From contig NC_092289.1 of assembly GCF_036320965.1 (NCBI RefSeq), positions 21,796,778 through 21,860,777 on the forward strand: DNA of 64,000 nt, read 5' to 3'. Under the pieces are notes generated by a model. The model made no database searches. It worked only from the letters and a program-made list of their open reading frames with translations, and was not told the origin of the DNA. How positions within the stretch are numbered: position 1 is the first letter of the stretch; each line of letters starts with the position of its first letter. This stretch comes from Panulirus ornatus. Lineage: Eukaryota; Arthropoda; Malacostraca; Decapoda; Palinuridae. The position numbers and the translations under genes are program-made. This document shows positions 26,201-33,227 of the stretch, piece by piece.

Positions 26201-26679
26201 CATGAAAAATATGAAGAATGCATATCTACAGGTGATCATGGTTGCACAAAAACTGAGTGGAATAACCTGGCTAACACTGATGAAGCATAGCAAGAATGCA
26301 CTGACATAAGGAAGGCAGCTTTTATAAACTACAATCAAGTAAAAAATCTCACAGTGAGACATACTGCAAATCTTTTATTCTTATCATCTATTCTCACAGA
26401 CCACTGTTTGCCATAGCATACACACTATGACATATGTTAGCATGGCATATCATACTTAAGAGACATGTCACAATTCAGAACAAACTAATTATCTTACTAA
26501 CCTTGCTTAAGGACAGCATCCCTTTGCTTCTGATCTGTGACTTTGTCTTTGACTTCTGAGCATGCATTTTCCTTAAATGGGTTGGGTGATGGGGATTGGG
26601 CTCTAAAGTACTGGAGACCCTTAATGACAAGAGCAATGATCACTACCACTGCTACTAATGGCAAAGAAATTAAACCCAT
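757..26679 (-). CDS. RETSAT: All-trans-retinol 13,14-reductase (retinol saturase), 13 coding exons
   Basis: The exons join with consistent phases and canonical GT-AG sites into 1854 coding bases (617 residues plus stop), close to the roughly 610 residues of vertebrate RetSat. Seen in the sequence: a hydrophobic N-terminal segment (residues about 3-20), a Rossmann FAD-binding GSGIGG at 76-81 with the strand-2 acid E99, the AGGCCHTF segment at 104-111, a GIHYIG motif, a second hydrophobic stretch at about 216-238, and a C-terminal FAD-domain motif LYLTGQD at 566-572. Known for the family: an ER-membrane flavoprotein that saturates the 13,14 double bond of all-trans-retinol to 13,14-dihydroretinol. 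Coding joins (minus strand): 26679-26502, 23949-23819, 21941-21797, 21317-21185, 19733-19571, 18514-18394, 16502-16408, 14935-14830, 11753-11560, 11087-10973, 8236-8076, 4343-4193, 917-757. No frameshift or stop was seen. Paralogous carotenoid isomerase-like oxidoreductases are the alternative, but the RetSat-specific segments fit better. Confidence 0.93.
2675..2903 (-). repeat. SINE-like element, near full-length copy 1
   Basis: On the minus strand a head (TACTTCCCATGTATTCCCTG), a middle with TGGAAATCCTCCCCTCCC, and a tail (ACACTACCTTGCTAACACAG) can be aligned with the copies at 3660-3951 and 17328-17850. It lies next to an (AT)n run. I see no convincing A/B box pair, so the pol III origin is unproven. 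Confidence 0.65.
2904..2966. repeat. (AT)n microsatellite
   Basis: About 31 uninterrupted AT units between a SINE-like head and the tail of a LINE family A 3' fragment. Confidence 0.97.
2972..3442 (-). mobile_element. LINE family A, 3' end fragment (3' UTR and last codons)
   Basis: Its reverse complement aligns along its length with 13760-14235, the 3' end of the long family A copy. Shared blocks are the region around the stop codon, ATGCACCGAAACCACAGCTC (reverse sense), a variable TATA/ATGTAT-rich middle, and the tail with CTCACTAACGCGGGAGACAG. The 5' truncation at about 3442 is typical of LINE insertion. Confidence 0.75.
3448..3497. repeat. Near-perfect inverted repeat (hairpin)
   Basis: A 17-base arm, atatacatcgaagagac, at 3448-3464 pairs perfectly with 3481-3497. 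The inner bases aaagc/gctt extend the stem, leaving a small loop near TAGGAT. It directly abuts the truncated end of the LINE fragment. Confidence 0.8.
3660..3782 (-). repeat. SINE-like element, copy 2 (3' part)
   Basis: It has the same tail and core as copy 1. On the minus strand it ends ...GCTACCTCACTATCGTGGGA, then AAATGGCGAATAGTATG and an A-run (T-run on the plus strand at 3661-3668). Confidence 0.7.
3829..3952 (-). repeat. SINE-like element, copy 3 (3' part)
   Basis: It is nearly identical to copy 2 and begins on the plus strand with an 11-base T run (its A tail). At the other end it abuts a 23-base A run at 3953-3975. Both partial copies break at the same place (TTTTGGAAAAT), which suggests a shorter subfamily. 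Confidence 0.7.
3953..3975. repeat. Poly(A) run
   Basis: Twenty-three consecutive A residues next to SINE-like copy 3. Confidence 0.95.
4193..4343 (-). CDS. RETSAT: RETSAT coding exon 12 (residues 515-564)
   Basis: It encodes [20 protein letters not shown], then [15 protein letters not shown] and LRPQTDIP, matching the family GTPLTNxxYLAAPxGxxYGxDH block. Acceptor ...gttttAG; donor GTAAGC at 4192; phase 1 end. Confidence 0.95.
5366..7978. repeat. Nested tandem duplication inside RETSAT intron 11
   Basis: Segment 5366-6251 is repeated with very few differences at 6872-7750 (offset 1506). Segment 6642-6871 is repeated at 7750-7978. A third copy of the inner part (5594-5948) lies at 6287-6641. 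Unit 1 (5366-6871) therefore carries an extra internal repeat compared with unit 2 (6872-7978). The near-identity indicates recent duplication. The whole block lies in the intron between exons 11 and 12, and no coding sequence is recognised in it. Confidence 0.92.
8076..8236 (-). CDS. RETSAT: RETSAT coding exon 11 (residues 461-514)
   Basis: It encodes [20 protein letters not shown], then [20 protein letters not shown] and LFPSIK. This is the region where family members have a PxxYEWFEEW...KRGxxYxxxK pattern. Acceptor ...gtaatAG; donor GTAAGT directly after AAA at 8076; phase 0 end. Confidence 0.94.
10077..10480 (+). pseudogene. LINE family B reverse transcriptase relic
   Basis: It encodes [21 protein letters not shown], the RT PQGSxLGPLLFxxYVNDLP block, followed by YVDEA where FADDA is expected, so the catalytic aspartate pair is damaged. 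After a stop, [20 protein letters not shown] with FKKLLD resembles the C-terminal end of Jockey/CR1-type ORF2. Much of the intervening domain is missing. It sits in RETSAT intron 10. Confidence 0.7.
10973..11087 (-). CDS. RETSAT: RETSAT coding exon 10 (residues 423-460)
   Basis: It encodes a helix with [20 protein letters not shown], then [11 protein letters not shown], matching the family IPLLFxxFPSxKDPxWxxRFPG block. Acceptor ...cattacAG; donor GTATGT at 10972; phase 1 end. Confidence 0.94.
11560..11753 (-). CDS. RETSAT: RETSAT coding exon 9 (residues 358-422)
   Basis: It encodes [13 protein letters not shown], then [14 protein letters not shown] and a C-terminal [12 protein letters not shown]. 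This parallels the FNTYExLLP...SVFxxLxG...YYxxDxD region of RetSat. Acceptor ...atgctAG; donor GTAATT at 11559; phase 0 end. Confidence 0.94.
12045..12178 (-). mobile_element. LINE family A 3' UTR fragment
   Basis: It contains CTCTAGCTGTCATGTGTAAT and a tail-like CCATTTCCCCCTTTTAGTGA, both in reverse sense relative to the long copy that starts directly to the right. The two family A pieces are thus in opposite orientation. Confidence 0.55.
12200..14245 (+). pseudogene. LINE family A (RTE-like non-LTR retrotransposon), 5'-truncated broken copy
   Basis: The reading frame from about 12221 encodes reverse transcriptase fingers and palm: [20 protein letters not shown], then [23 protein letters not shown] and [16 protein letters not shown]. 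The catalytic block reads [12 protein letters not shown] where FADD is usual. After a frameshift (about 13140-13225) come the C-terminal blocks [38 protein letters not shown] and [18 protein letters not shown]. In-frame stops near 12617, 12881, 12902, 13018 and 13491, plus the frameshift, make it inactive. There is no endonuclease domain upstream. A 3' UTR of about 420 bp runs to about 14245. RTE is the most likely clade, from the C-terminal blocks. Confidence 0.85.
14250..14312 (+). mobile_element. LINE family A 3' UTR scrap
   Basis: It repeats GGGAGCTGTGGTTTTGGTG followed by a CACATGACAGCTAAAG stretch, as at 13868-13905 in the adjacent copy. It ends in a short (AT)n. Confidence 0.6.
14830..14935 (-). 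CDS. RETSAT: RETSAT coding exon 8 (residues 323-357)
   Basis: It encodes [20 protein letters not shown] and [14 protein letters not shown], the GKAxGVxVKKGxE...APxVISNAG region of the family. Acceptor ...ttgtAG at 14937-14936; donor GTATGT at 14829; phase 1 end. Confidence 0.94.
15500..15640 (+). pseudogene. Possible degraded reverse transcriptase scrap
   Basis: One frame reads [19 protein letters not shown], reminiscent of the RT PQGSxxGPxLFLxFVNDLL block. It is short, has stops nearby, and could be chance. Confidence 0.25.
15777..15847. repeat. (GT)n followed by a 14-base G run
   Basis: About 28 TG units run directly into 14 consecutive G residues, in RETSAT intron 7. Confidence 0.97.
16408..16502 (-). 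CDS. RETSAT: RETSAT coding exon 7 (residues 291-322)
   Basis: It encodes [19 protein letters not shown] then [11 protein letters not shown], matching the family YPxGGxSEIAxxxIPxIxxxGG block of the substrate/FAD domain. Acceptor ...gtcctcAG; donor GTAGGC at 16407; phase 0 end. Confidence 0.94.
16620..17000 (-). pseudogene. Degraded non-LTR element C-terminus (LINE family C)
   Basis: On the minus strand a HVERMEDVE segment resembles the WxGHVxRM block of RTE-type ORFs. Further on, [18 protein letters not shown] parallels a WRLFxxGxPLGGSxRR motif I associate with these elements. The sequence differs from family A. It contains stops and sits in RETSAT intron 6. Confidence 0.4.
17328..17545 (-). 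repeat. SINE-like element, copy 4 (full-length, divergent)
   Basis: It carries all blocks of copy 1 in the same order (tail, middle with CTGTTCCTTCTTTTGGAAAG, head with TGGTATTCTTTCTCTCTTAT), more diverged than copies 1-3. Confidence 0.65.
17757..17850 (+). repeat. SINE-like element, copy 5 (middle part, opposite strand)
   Basis: It contains GGCTTGGAAATCCTCCTCTC and AGAAGGAACAGAGGACGGAG, the middle of the same element in inverse orientation to copy 4, 200 bp away. Confidence 0.6.
17925..18125 (-). mobile_element. Probable LINE family A 3' UTR, highly diverged
   Basis: The blocks CTTGTGAGGTAGCATCAGGA, then a TCTAGATGTCATGTA segment and ATGCCATGCTCTGG occur in the order and spacing of the reverse-sense family A 3' end. 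Divergence is high. Confidence 0.35.
18394..18514 (-). CDS. RETSAT: RETSAT coding exon 6 (residues 251-290)
   Basis: It encodes [20 protein letters not shown] followed by a PPSKAGFPM segment. This corresponds to the LxxVLxYxFxxxGxxP region of RetSat proteins. Acceptor ...catcaAG; donor GTAATA at 18393; phase 1 end. Confidence 0.9.
18950..19375 (+). pseudogene. LINE family A C-terminal fragment
   Basis: Bases 18970-19085 correspond to the family A ERMSEE...SEVEG..RRP block in a broken frame (GGAGAGAATGAGTGAAAAGT). Bases 19340-19372 match the following GATCAGGGCCTGAACATGCA region. About 250 bp of unrelated sequence lies between them. Confidence 0.6.
19571..19733 (-). CDS. RETSAT: RETSAT coding exon 5 (residues 196-250), hydrophobic segment
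   Basis: It encodes [12 protein letters not shown], then a strongly hydrophobic segment at about residues 216-238 ([14 protein letters not shown] and following), probably membrane-associated, then KTCKEVVW. The donor used is TGG|GTAGGT at 19570. The alternative GTAACA four bases on would break the frame into exon 6. Confidence 0.9.
19885..20222 (+). pseudogene. LINE family A 3' end, second copy
   Basis: It matches 13670-13930 of the long copy (GGGGCGTGAACATGCAGGAG and the CTGTCAATAGGCTGAACCAA stop region). It then has a short 3' UTR and the tail GATGCCACCTCACTACAAGG followed by TTAGTATGAAT, which is the SINE-like tail. It sits in RETSAT intron 4. Confidence 0.7.
21185..21317 (-). CDS. RETSAT: RETSAT coding exon 4 (residues 152-195)
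   Basis: It encodes [20 protein letters not shown] and a charged stretch ending EAENIDR. Acceptor ...ttcctcAG at 21319-21318; donor GTATAG at 21184; phase 2 end. The acceptor and first bases of this exon are duplicated about 68 bp upstream (see the repeat at 21296-21431). Confidence 0.92.
21296..21431. repeat. Short tandem duplication over the RETSAT exon 4 acceptor
   Basis: About 68 bp (TACGATATCATATTCATCAC onward through TCTAGTATTTCT) occur twice in a row with two or three differences. The downstream copy includes the true acceptor and the first exon 4 codons. The upstream copy (21365-21431) duplicates them, so a second AG|GTGATGAATATG acceptor exists at 21387-21386. Confidence 0.9.
21797..21941 (-). 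CDS. RETSAT: RETSAT coding exon 3 (residues 104-151)
   Basis: It starts with AGGCCHTF, the segment that follows the Rossmann motif in RetSat and carotenoid isomerase-type flavoproteins, then [10 protein letters not shown]. Acceptor ...caacAG; donor GTAAGT at 21796; ends in phase 1 inside a serine codon. Confidence 0.93.
22440..23060 (-). pseudogene. LINE family B reverse transcriptase relic
   Basis: The minus-strand frames give [20 protein letters not shown] (the YINDLPEG...MFADD block with the aspartate pair kept), then [20 protein letters not shown] and VIEKEL, the segment after the palm in Jockey/CR1-type RTs (EKDLG expected). Stops and frame changes separate the pieces. It lies in RETSAT intron 2. 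Confidence 0.65.
23228..23310. repeat. (GAA)n microsatellite
   Basis: About 26 AAG/GAA units, slightly interrupted at the left edge. It is a purine-only tract on the plus strand. Confidence 0.95.
23819..23949 (-). CDS. RETSAT: RETSAT coding exon 2 (residues 60-103), FAD-binding Rossmann motif
   Basis: This exon carries the dinucleotide-binding fold: beta strand [13 protein letters not shown], an alanine-rich helix, then [11 protein letters not shown] ending in the conserved glutamate that contacts the adenosine ribose. Acceptor ...ctgcAG at 23951-23950; donor GTAACT at 23818; phase 0 end. Confidence 0.95.
25570..25940 (-). pseudogene. LINE family B reverse transcriptase relic
   Basis: The minus strand encodes [14 protein letters not shown], then after a frameshift a CPEELNHTR segment, the degenerate equivalent of VPQGSVLGPLLFxVYVNDLPEE. 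Following bases would translate as a broken DDAKxM...DxxQLQEDL block. It lies in RETSAT intron 1. Confidence 0.5.
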
Positions 26680-26686
26680 CGTCAAC
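26502..26686 (-). CDS. RETSAT: RETSAT coding exon 1 (residues 1-59)
   Basis: The ATG at 26679-26677 follows seven bases after a good acceptor (tttgtttacAG at 26688-26687), so the exon is preceded by at least one non-coding 5' exon. It encodes a short N-terminus, then a hydrophobic run of V, I, A and L residues. This is a signal peptide or membrane anchor consistent with the ER location known for the family. A lysine-rich linker follows. Donor GTTAGT at 26501; phase 1. Confidence 0.88.
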
Positions 26687-27699
26687 CTGTAAACAAATTA
26701 ATAAAGAGTATTTCAATGATTCCACAAAATGATCTAGTAGAACAGGTCCCTATTTATGAAAATATAACAGTAAAACTCATTCAATTGCCCCTCATCCACT
26801 TCAACTGTCTTAAGCTTATAATTCTAGGATAATCATGCAAGTGAACAGCATGTTACCCAAGAAACCATTCTTTTTCAAGTTTGTTAATAACCTCACCCAC
26901 AGTAACTATTCTCATATTCATGATTCACCAAATATTCAACTCACTGGTTAAGGAATAAGCTCACTACTCATACTTCCTGGACTGGGCTGCATATTCTCCA
27001 TCTCTTATGTAGTAATGCATCTTCATTACTATATCAAATCCTTCTAACTTCCTCTCCATTTCCTCCCTAACATCAAACATCTTAACATGAGATGAATTCT
27101 TTGTTTCCTTAACCCTTGTATATTTTTCCAACAATGCCTTGGTTCTCCAGCACTATCATGCAAGAGGCCTAATGTAGGACTGATACCCAGAGTTCTGGAA
27201 CCAACACTGTCTCCTTCACCTTGCCAGAGATGCTATTGTGAGCAATTTTGGCAGAACTGCCTCCTTTAGACCCAAACCAAGTTTACCCTACCTTTCCCCT
27301 AACGCTACAACCACATCTCTGGTTGTAAAGTCTACTCTTGTCCCTTCCTCCTTGCTAACTTATTGTACAAACATGAACTTTATATGTACAGACATTCTAA
27401 AACCGTCTATGAAGGTGAGGGAAGACGAAACTTTAGGAGGAGTGCTTCCTGCAGAACTGCTATTCTAGTTAAACTTTGGCTTGTTACAATCAGAGCCTGA
27501 AATAAATGAAAATGGACTGTTCATGGGTGCTTGTAGGGTTGAACCCTCTGGCCAAATTAAACTCACCTTTCAAGGGTTTCTCATAATCAAAGGAATTTCA
27601 GCATCATGTAAAAGATGGTTTGATGCAAAAACTTTAAGTGTGCAACAAATCCAACACCTTATCTAACGACTAACCAGATTTCCTCCTCTGCCTTTCTCA

Positions 27700-28095
27700 T
27701 TCTAAAAAGGTAGCATGACAGGCAAACAATGTCTTCGTTTGCATACATCCAATCTCTAGCAGCTACATGCAATATACCATAACCATTGCCCACCATCCAC
27801 AAACAAGTTTACTCCATGGTTTATTTTGATAGCTTCAAATGTCCTGATTCAGCACACTGACAGCCTGTTCCACCCTCATACTAAACTGATACAATTCATT
27901 CAATCCAAGAAACACTTCTTGCCCTCCTTAATGCCAAGGTCCAGATACCCTAAACCCTCCTTCACTCCATCTTTCCTCCCGAGGCTTCTCCTTCCCCTTG
28001 CTCCATTCATCTTTGACACACAAGATCCTCTTAGTCACTCTTTATTCACTCGTCCCCTCGATAACAATTACCATTTCCACAGACCCTGGCTCTGA
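27700..28095 (-). pseudogene. Diverged LINE family A C-terminus and 3' end
   Basis: In reverse sense the blocks follow family A order: the ATCTCTAGCAGCTACATGCA 3' UTR block, CCATGGTTTATTTTGATAGC, a CTGATTCAGCACACTGACAG equivalent of the stop region, then TCCTTCACTCCATCTTTCCT and CTTTGACACACAAGATCCTC. These correspond to 13620-13905 of the long copy. Confidence 0.5.
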
Positions 28096-28707
28096 CACCT
28101 AAGGCTGATTGTCTTTACTACAGAATCATGGATCAGAAACAACAACAGTCCCTGTATAATTCTCGAGGAACTCTTCTCTAGTTGCAAGCTGAAGTATTAG
28201 TTGCAAGCTGAAGTATACACCATCACACACTGTTCCCTCATATCTAAAGTTCCTCACGTCCTTATTTAACTTAATATAATCCTAAATACCCTTTAAGATT
28301 TGCAATAGTCTTCTGTTTATAGCTCTTACATCTACTGTAAGAAAAAAGAAATACTTAAAATCTGACTATCCCCAAAGTTGCAATCAAACTGCTCACGAGA
28401 GACCACTTGTTGCATTATGTTATGCAATATGATGTTCATCTAAATCACTAGCCGCTCCTTAACACCCATCACTATTTCCACAAGAACCTCAGCTGTTCAG
28501 CATCGTCTTCGTTGGTAATGACTTGTTCGAAATGACAATCCTTAATATGTTCTCACACTTGACCAAGATTTTTTTTTCACCATTCTTCTGTGATGTACAA
28601 ATCTAAATGCTAAATGACATGCCATAATATTTGTAGTACTGCATCGATGAATAGATTTGGCAACAATTTTACAATTAAGGTACCCTGTCATACATTATGA
28701 AACTTAC

Positions 28708-28852
28708 GTAGATGAAGAGCACAATCACCTGGATTTTCATGGGTTAATCCCACTTCCGTGTCTTCATCAAGATCTGTTGTTGCCAACTATGAGCTCACTA
28801 GTATCGCCAGCTGGCGAGAAGTGTTCGCCAATAGCATCGCCATCTTCCGTGC
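28708..28852 (-). promoter_or_regulatory. Candidate first non-coding exon / start site of RETSAT
   Basis: On the minus strand the sequence reads ggcacggaagATGGCGATG, a YY1-like start element. It continues to a strong donor, CTAC|GTAAGTT, at 28707, about 2 kb upstream of coding exon 1, whose acceptor requires an upstream exon. A 17-codon upstream ORF would begin in this element. The pairing of this donor with the 26686 acceptor is inference. Confidence 0.35.
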
Positions 28853-29061
28853 CTTGACCACTTTTAATAAATTTTTTTCTTTTCCCCAAGAAATCAATTT
28901 AGATAGATTATTCAAAACTTAGCATATTCTCCATTACGTGTGATACTTACAGGGTAATTGTATAAGATGTAAAATCACAAGCGCTTACCAGTTACACCTA
29001 TCATGATACTCGGAGTGTACAAGAATATAGAAGCATTAGGCTTATACATTCAATATCAGCT

Positions 29062-29062
<1 letters not shown>

Positions 29063-29132
<70 letters not shown>
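29063..29132. repeat. (AT)n microsatellite
   Basis: About 35 AT units. With the (AT)n at 29274-29334 it flanks a 141-bp non-repetitive insert. Confidence 0.97.
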
Positions 29133-29134
<2 letters not shown>

Positions 29135-29271
29135 CAGCTGAGGAAAAGAAGTCTTCAAAAACCTCGCCTTTTGGAGGCCAACCTCCTCTCCCTGATTAGT
29201 GTTTCGAAGCCTTAGTAGTGCATGAGCCCCAAGGGTTATGTCAAAAACCCCTTTTACAAAAGTGTCCTGGG

Positions 29272-29273
<2 letters not shown>

Positions 29274-29334
<61 letters not shown>
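29274..29334. repeat. (AT)n microsatellite
   Basis: About 30 AT units, second of a pair. The sequence right of it (29335-29700) has a higher GC content and no coding feature that I recognise. Confidence 0.97.
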
Positions 29335-29337
<3 letters not shown>

Positions 29338-30249
29338 AGTTGTTCCTGGACTTCGCCAGCTTATGGCTACACCGCCGCGAAAGGGCTAATCTTCGATAAT
29401 GCTGAGCCATAGCCAATGAACGGAAAGGAGTACAGGTTGCCAAAGATACTCTTCCCTCAAAATGTCCATTTCCCTGCTCCCAAGGAAAGCACAGCCTCAA
29501 GACTGCAATAGTTCTAATAAAGGAATCTTGCTGGTTGCACTGTAATAACAATATAACCAAACGTTCACTAGTAGCTAACCTCAATGTCTAAAGCTCATTG
29601 CCATGAGCACTATGGTGCCGGCCTTACCTATTCCATCAGTTACCTGGAGCAGTGAATCTGGTGCTGGCCTCTGCGATCAAACTGGCCTTCAAGAGAGAAA
29701 GATAAAGAGATAGATAGGGAGATCTTGGAAGACACCTGGTAGCTGTTAGCATGTATTTGATTTTACAGTGATGAACAACTATGTAAAGATTCAAATTCAA
29801 GAAATTCTATTTTTCAGAATTCGCATGCAGTCAATGAACATGAGTTGGGGGATGTCCACAAAAATAAAAGCGCCCAACTTATAATTTCTGGAGGCCGCCA
29901 ACATGTCATTTTTTTGCTCTCTTTGGCAACACTGCTGATCATGTCCAAGGTGATAAGAATATAAACAAATTAAAATATTTTCAGTTTGAAGAGTATTTTC
30001 AGGGACAGTATTTAGTGAATAAAATGATCAATCAACAAAGCTACACTTGTGTTACTCTATTTTTTTGGATTTTGTTGACATCATCCGAAGCAAGTATTAA
30101 CATTACTGATTTGATTTGTGCTGGTAACTGGCAAGTTCACTGTGCACCCATGCTCATCCTGTGAGCGGTAGCGCAAAAAGAATACAAAGGTCACAAAGGG
30201 TCTTTCTCTGAACCCAGTGAGTTGATATTTCATGGAATGTTACAGTTCA

Positions 30250-30985
30250 TAACATGTATTTCATTACAAATATAATATGTTTCACGTGGTAAATCTTACC
30301 GAAAAAATATTTCAGGTAGCTTGTTATTAACAATGTGTTGACACTTCTTGCAGGGTTTGTTTAGATCTATTCCTAAGTGGGCTCTATTTTTTCACATTCT
30401 ATGACATAGTGTCCTAGTATGTGTCCAAATCTTTGACCACAAACTTTACAGTTCACACTATTAACATCTCCAGATAGGCCAAAGCGCCAACAGCACCTAT
30501 AGCCTTAGTCTGGCAGTTACAACAGTACGTAATCTGCTGATCTTATTACTTTCTGCATATGCATGTTTGACTTTACACATTTCACTGTGATGGAAAATGC
30601 TTTTACTTGCGCTTCTCTGAACTCGTCTTCGTGCTTCGAAGAGGTCTGTTAGTTCCCTTCTGAATTACAGTTTTAAGGCCTTTAATTGACAACCCAATTT
30701 TGTTTTCAACATCACCTTTTCTACGGGCAAGTTTGGCTGAAGCATCAGATTTGTCATGCTCACGGAGGCCTATATGAGAGGAAATCCATAACAATTTCAT
30801 TTGAATCCTTTGAGTTATAATGTTTGAATATTTGCCTCTGGCTTCAGAGACCAACATGTTGCATTCTGATCTCAGGATTTCAAGTGCAAGTAGTGAAGAT
30901 AAAGAATCAGAGATAATAAAACTGTCTGTGGCAGCGATTTCTACCTGCTCAAGAGCAGTAAGTACGGTGGACAATTGATTGCTTA
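30250..30985 (-). pseudogene. Non-LTR retrotransposon RNase H and C-terminal relic
   Basis: The minus-strand frame at 30974-30603 encodes DSFIISDSLSSLLALEIL and LLWISSHIGLREHDKSDASA, matching the RNase H motifs of I/Jockey-group LINEs (IxSDSxSxLxAL; WxPSHxGIxGNExAD). The start is missing. After 30603, frame changes lead through VNCKVCGQRFGH-type cysteine/histidine residues and NKPCKKCQHIVNNKLP, broken by several stops. It is inactive. Confidence 0.65.
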
Positions 30986-31067
30986 ACCTTGGCCGTGGTA
31001 TATCATTATCAAGTGGTCAACAATCATTTCAATGCCCATCGTTCCTTTGACAAACTCATTCTCTTCG

Positions 31068-31090
31068 ATAATGATAATAATATTAATACA

Positions 31091-31137
<47 letters not shown>

Positions 31138-31150
31138 TAATAATAATAAC
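31068..31150. repeat. (AAT)n microsatellite
   Basis: About 25 AAT units with a few GAT interruptions. The polyasparagine ORF over it is an artefact. Confidence 0.95.
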
Positions 31151-31702
31151 GTATCTTTTTTATCTGCCGATATAAATCAGCCTCTGCTCTTGACGAGGGA
31201 GGTGGGGATGCGAGACATACACATATATTGAACACATAACCTAACAGTTTTATACCAGCAAAATAGCATAAAAAACAACACTGACACCCAGAACAAACCA
31301 CGCCCAAACAATCATGTCCCCAGCTCATTTCCTCGTACAAATATTTCCTTGCTTGTTAATTTAATATTTTCTACCTAATTTCTCCCTTCTTATTCATAGA
31401 CAAGATTCATGTTCTACCTGCTGATTTTGAAAAGAAATAAATATCACAGCAAAGGATCTGCAGTGTCTTGAATTTTGTTCATTTATAGCAACTACGGACG
31501 AACTGATTATAATGCGCTATACCATACGTGCACTCACGGTAATCGTAAGGCTGATGGAGCCTCTGAGGTTATTTTGTCACACATCCTCACATCCATTAAT
31601 GTTAAACCGTCCTCCCAGTATGTTCTTGATGTCTAAGCAGGATATATATTTGGTCTCTCACATCCAACTCCCATACCATCATCATAAAAACTTTAATGAA
31701 AT

Positions 31703-31741
<39 letters not shown>
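31703..31741. repeat. (CT)n(AT)n compound microsatellite
   Basis: Nine CT units are followed by about ten TA units, a small version of the compound tract at 39923-40080. Confidence 0.9.
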
Positions 31742-32522
31742 TTGTGATGACATGAAAAAGGTCTGCATTCCAAAAAGCTCCTTACATTTCATGCATATCA
31801 TCATAAAACATCAACTTCGCTTGAATAGCTCGTCCCTTCATTCACCTCTTATCTTGTTCTGTTTCTCCAATACCCATTCCCTTTTTTGTTTTTACATTCC
31901 ACTACACTTTCTCCAAGGTTTAAAGTGCTTCTAAAGTCGTACATTTATTCACCTATACATCACATCTTATATTCTACCTCCGAGAGCCGAGGTTAGAAAA
32001 TTAAAATAGTTCGTCTTGAAATTTTGTTGTACTCTTGTTTTCTTTGATATGCTGCTAAAAGGAATATGGGTACGGGTAACTCTTACAAAACATATCTAAT
32101 TCTTATGACCTTTGTTTGACACCATTTTTGCTTTTCTGTGCAATAGACATTCTGCCTCAAACGATTCAACTTTGGCCTATTAAGTCTGCTTGTATAATGA
32201 TCGATACATGAAGCCATTCATGTTGGGTGAAATAAGAAAAAAAAGGTGCCGAAAATAAAGGCTTCGCAAATCGATTAGAAAATTAGTAGCTAGAGTGCTG
32301 TATTCTATAAATTTCAGCTCTGAAGTGATTACGACCGGAAGTGAATGCAGAATGAGAATCAGAATGGAGAAGTTTCATAGCTTGATCCGCCTTGACTCTG
32401 ATATGATAAGCATTAGACCAAGAGGGTTCATACCGCAAATGAAAATATCAAGAGAGGACTTCAACTACTTTATCATTGTCACATAACCTTCACAGGGGCT
32501 CCTCCAACTCCTATGTAGTATG

Positions 32523-32523
32523 T

Positions 32524-32570
<47 letters not shown>
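32523..32570. repeat. (AC)n microsatellite
   Basis: About 24 CA units, directly left of a SINE-like tail. Confidence 0.95.
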
Positions 32571-32575
<5 letters not shown>

Positions 32576-32579
32576 ACCA

Positions 32580-32632
32580 GCCTAAGCCAAGTTCCTGATG
32601 TTACTTCGCTACAGCGGGAAAGGTGAGAATTA
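32580..32632 (+). repeat. SINE-like/LINE tail fragment
   Basis: TTCCTGATGTTACTTCGCTA then CAGCGGGAAAGGTGAGAATTAG resembles the shared tail GCTACCTCGCTAACGCGGGAAATGGCGAATAG. It runs directly into the 20-bp minisatellite. Confidence 0.4.
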
Positions 32633-32634
32633 GA

Positions 32635-32908
32635 TGAATCCTATGAAGAGGTAGTCAATCCTAAGAAGAGGTAGATAATCCGATGAAGAGGTAGATAATC
32701 CGATGAAGAGGTAGGCAATCCTAAGAAGAGGTAGATAATCCGATGAAGAGGTAGATAATCCTATGAAGAGGTAGATAATCCTATGAAGAGGTAGATAATC
32801 CTATGAAGAGGTAGATAATCCGATGAAGAGGTAGATAATCCTATGAAGAGGTAGATAATACTAAGAAGAGATAGATGATACTATGAAGAAGTAGACAGAA
32901 GAGGTGGA
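32635..32908. repeat. 20-bp minisatellite (GATGAAGAGGTAGATAATCC)n
   Basis: About 13.5 tandem copies of a 20-base unit. Two variants alternate irregularly (ccgat versus cctat/cctaa at the junction). The unit is AG-rich on the plus strand. Confidence 0.95.
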
Positions 32909-33227
32909 TAACGATGATGACAATGCCGAAAGCATATGAAGGGTTCATAATAAGACCACGTCCCTCGGAAAACCATACAGTGAGGTAGCCAGCCATGTAC
33001 GAGCCCGCACCTCACAGTTGGCAGCCCTTACGCCAAGCCTGGCCAGCATGGTAGACACACCGTACCACTGTATGGCTTTACATACTCCTGCGCAGGTAGA
33101 CAATACCAAGAGAACATACGTACATGCCCCAGGAACCATCTCTGTGAATTAAGTGGAAAAATGAACGGAACGAGAGAATTTTAGAGTGGTTGTATAACTA
33201 CGAGGGAGGCAGTATAATTCACCCTGG

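Noticed and set aside
29042..29584. Minus-strand ORF of 180 codons
   Set aside because: It is open only because two (AT)n runs read as YIYI. The rest has no family resemblance.
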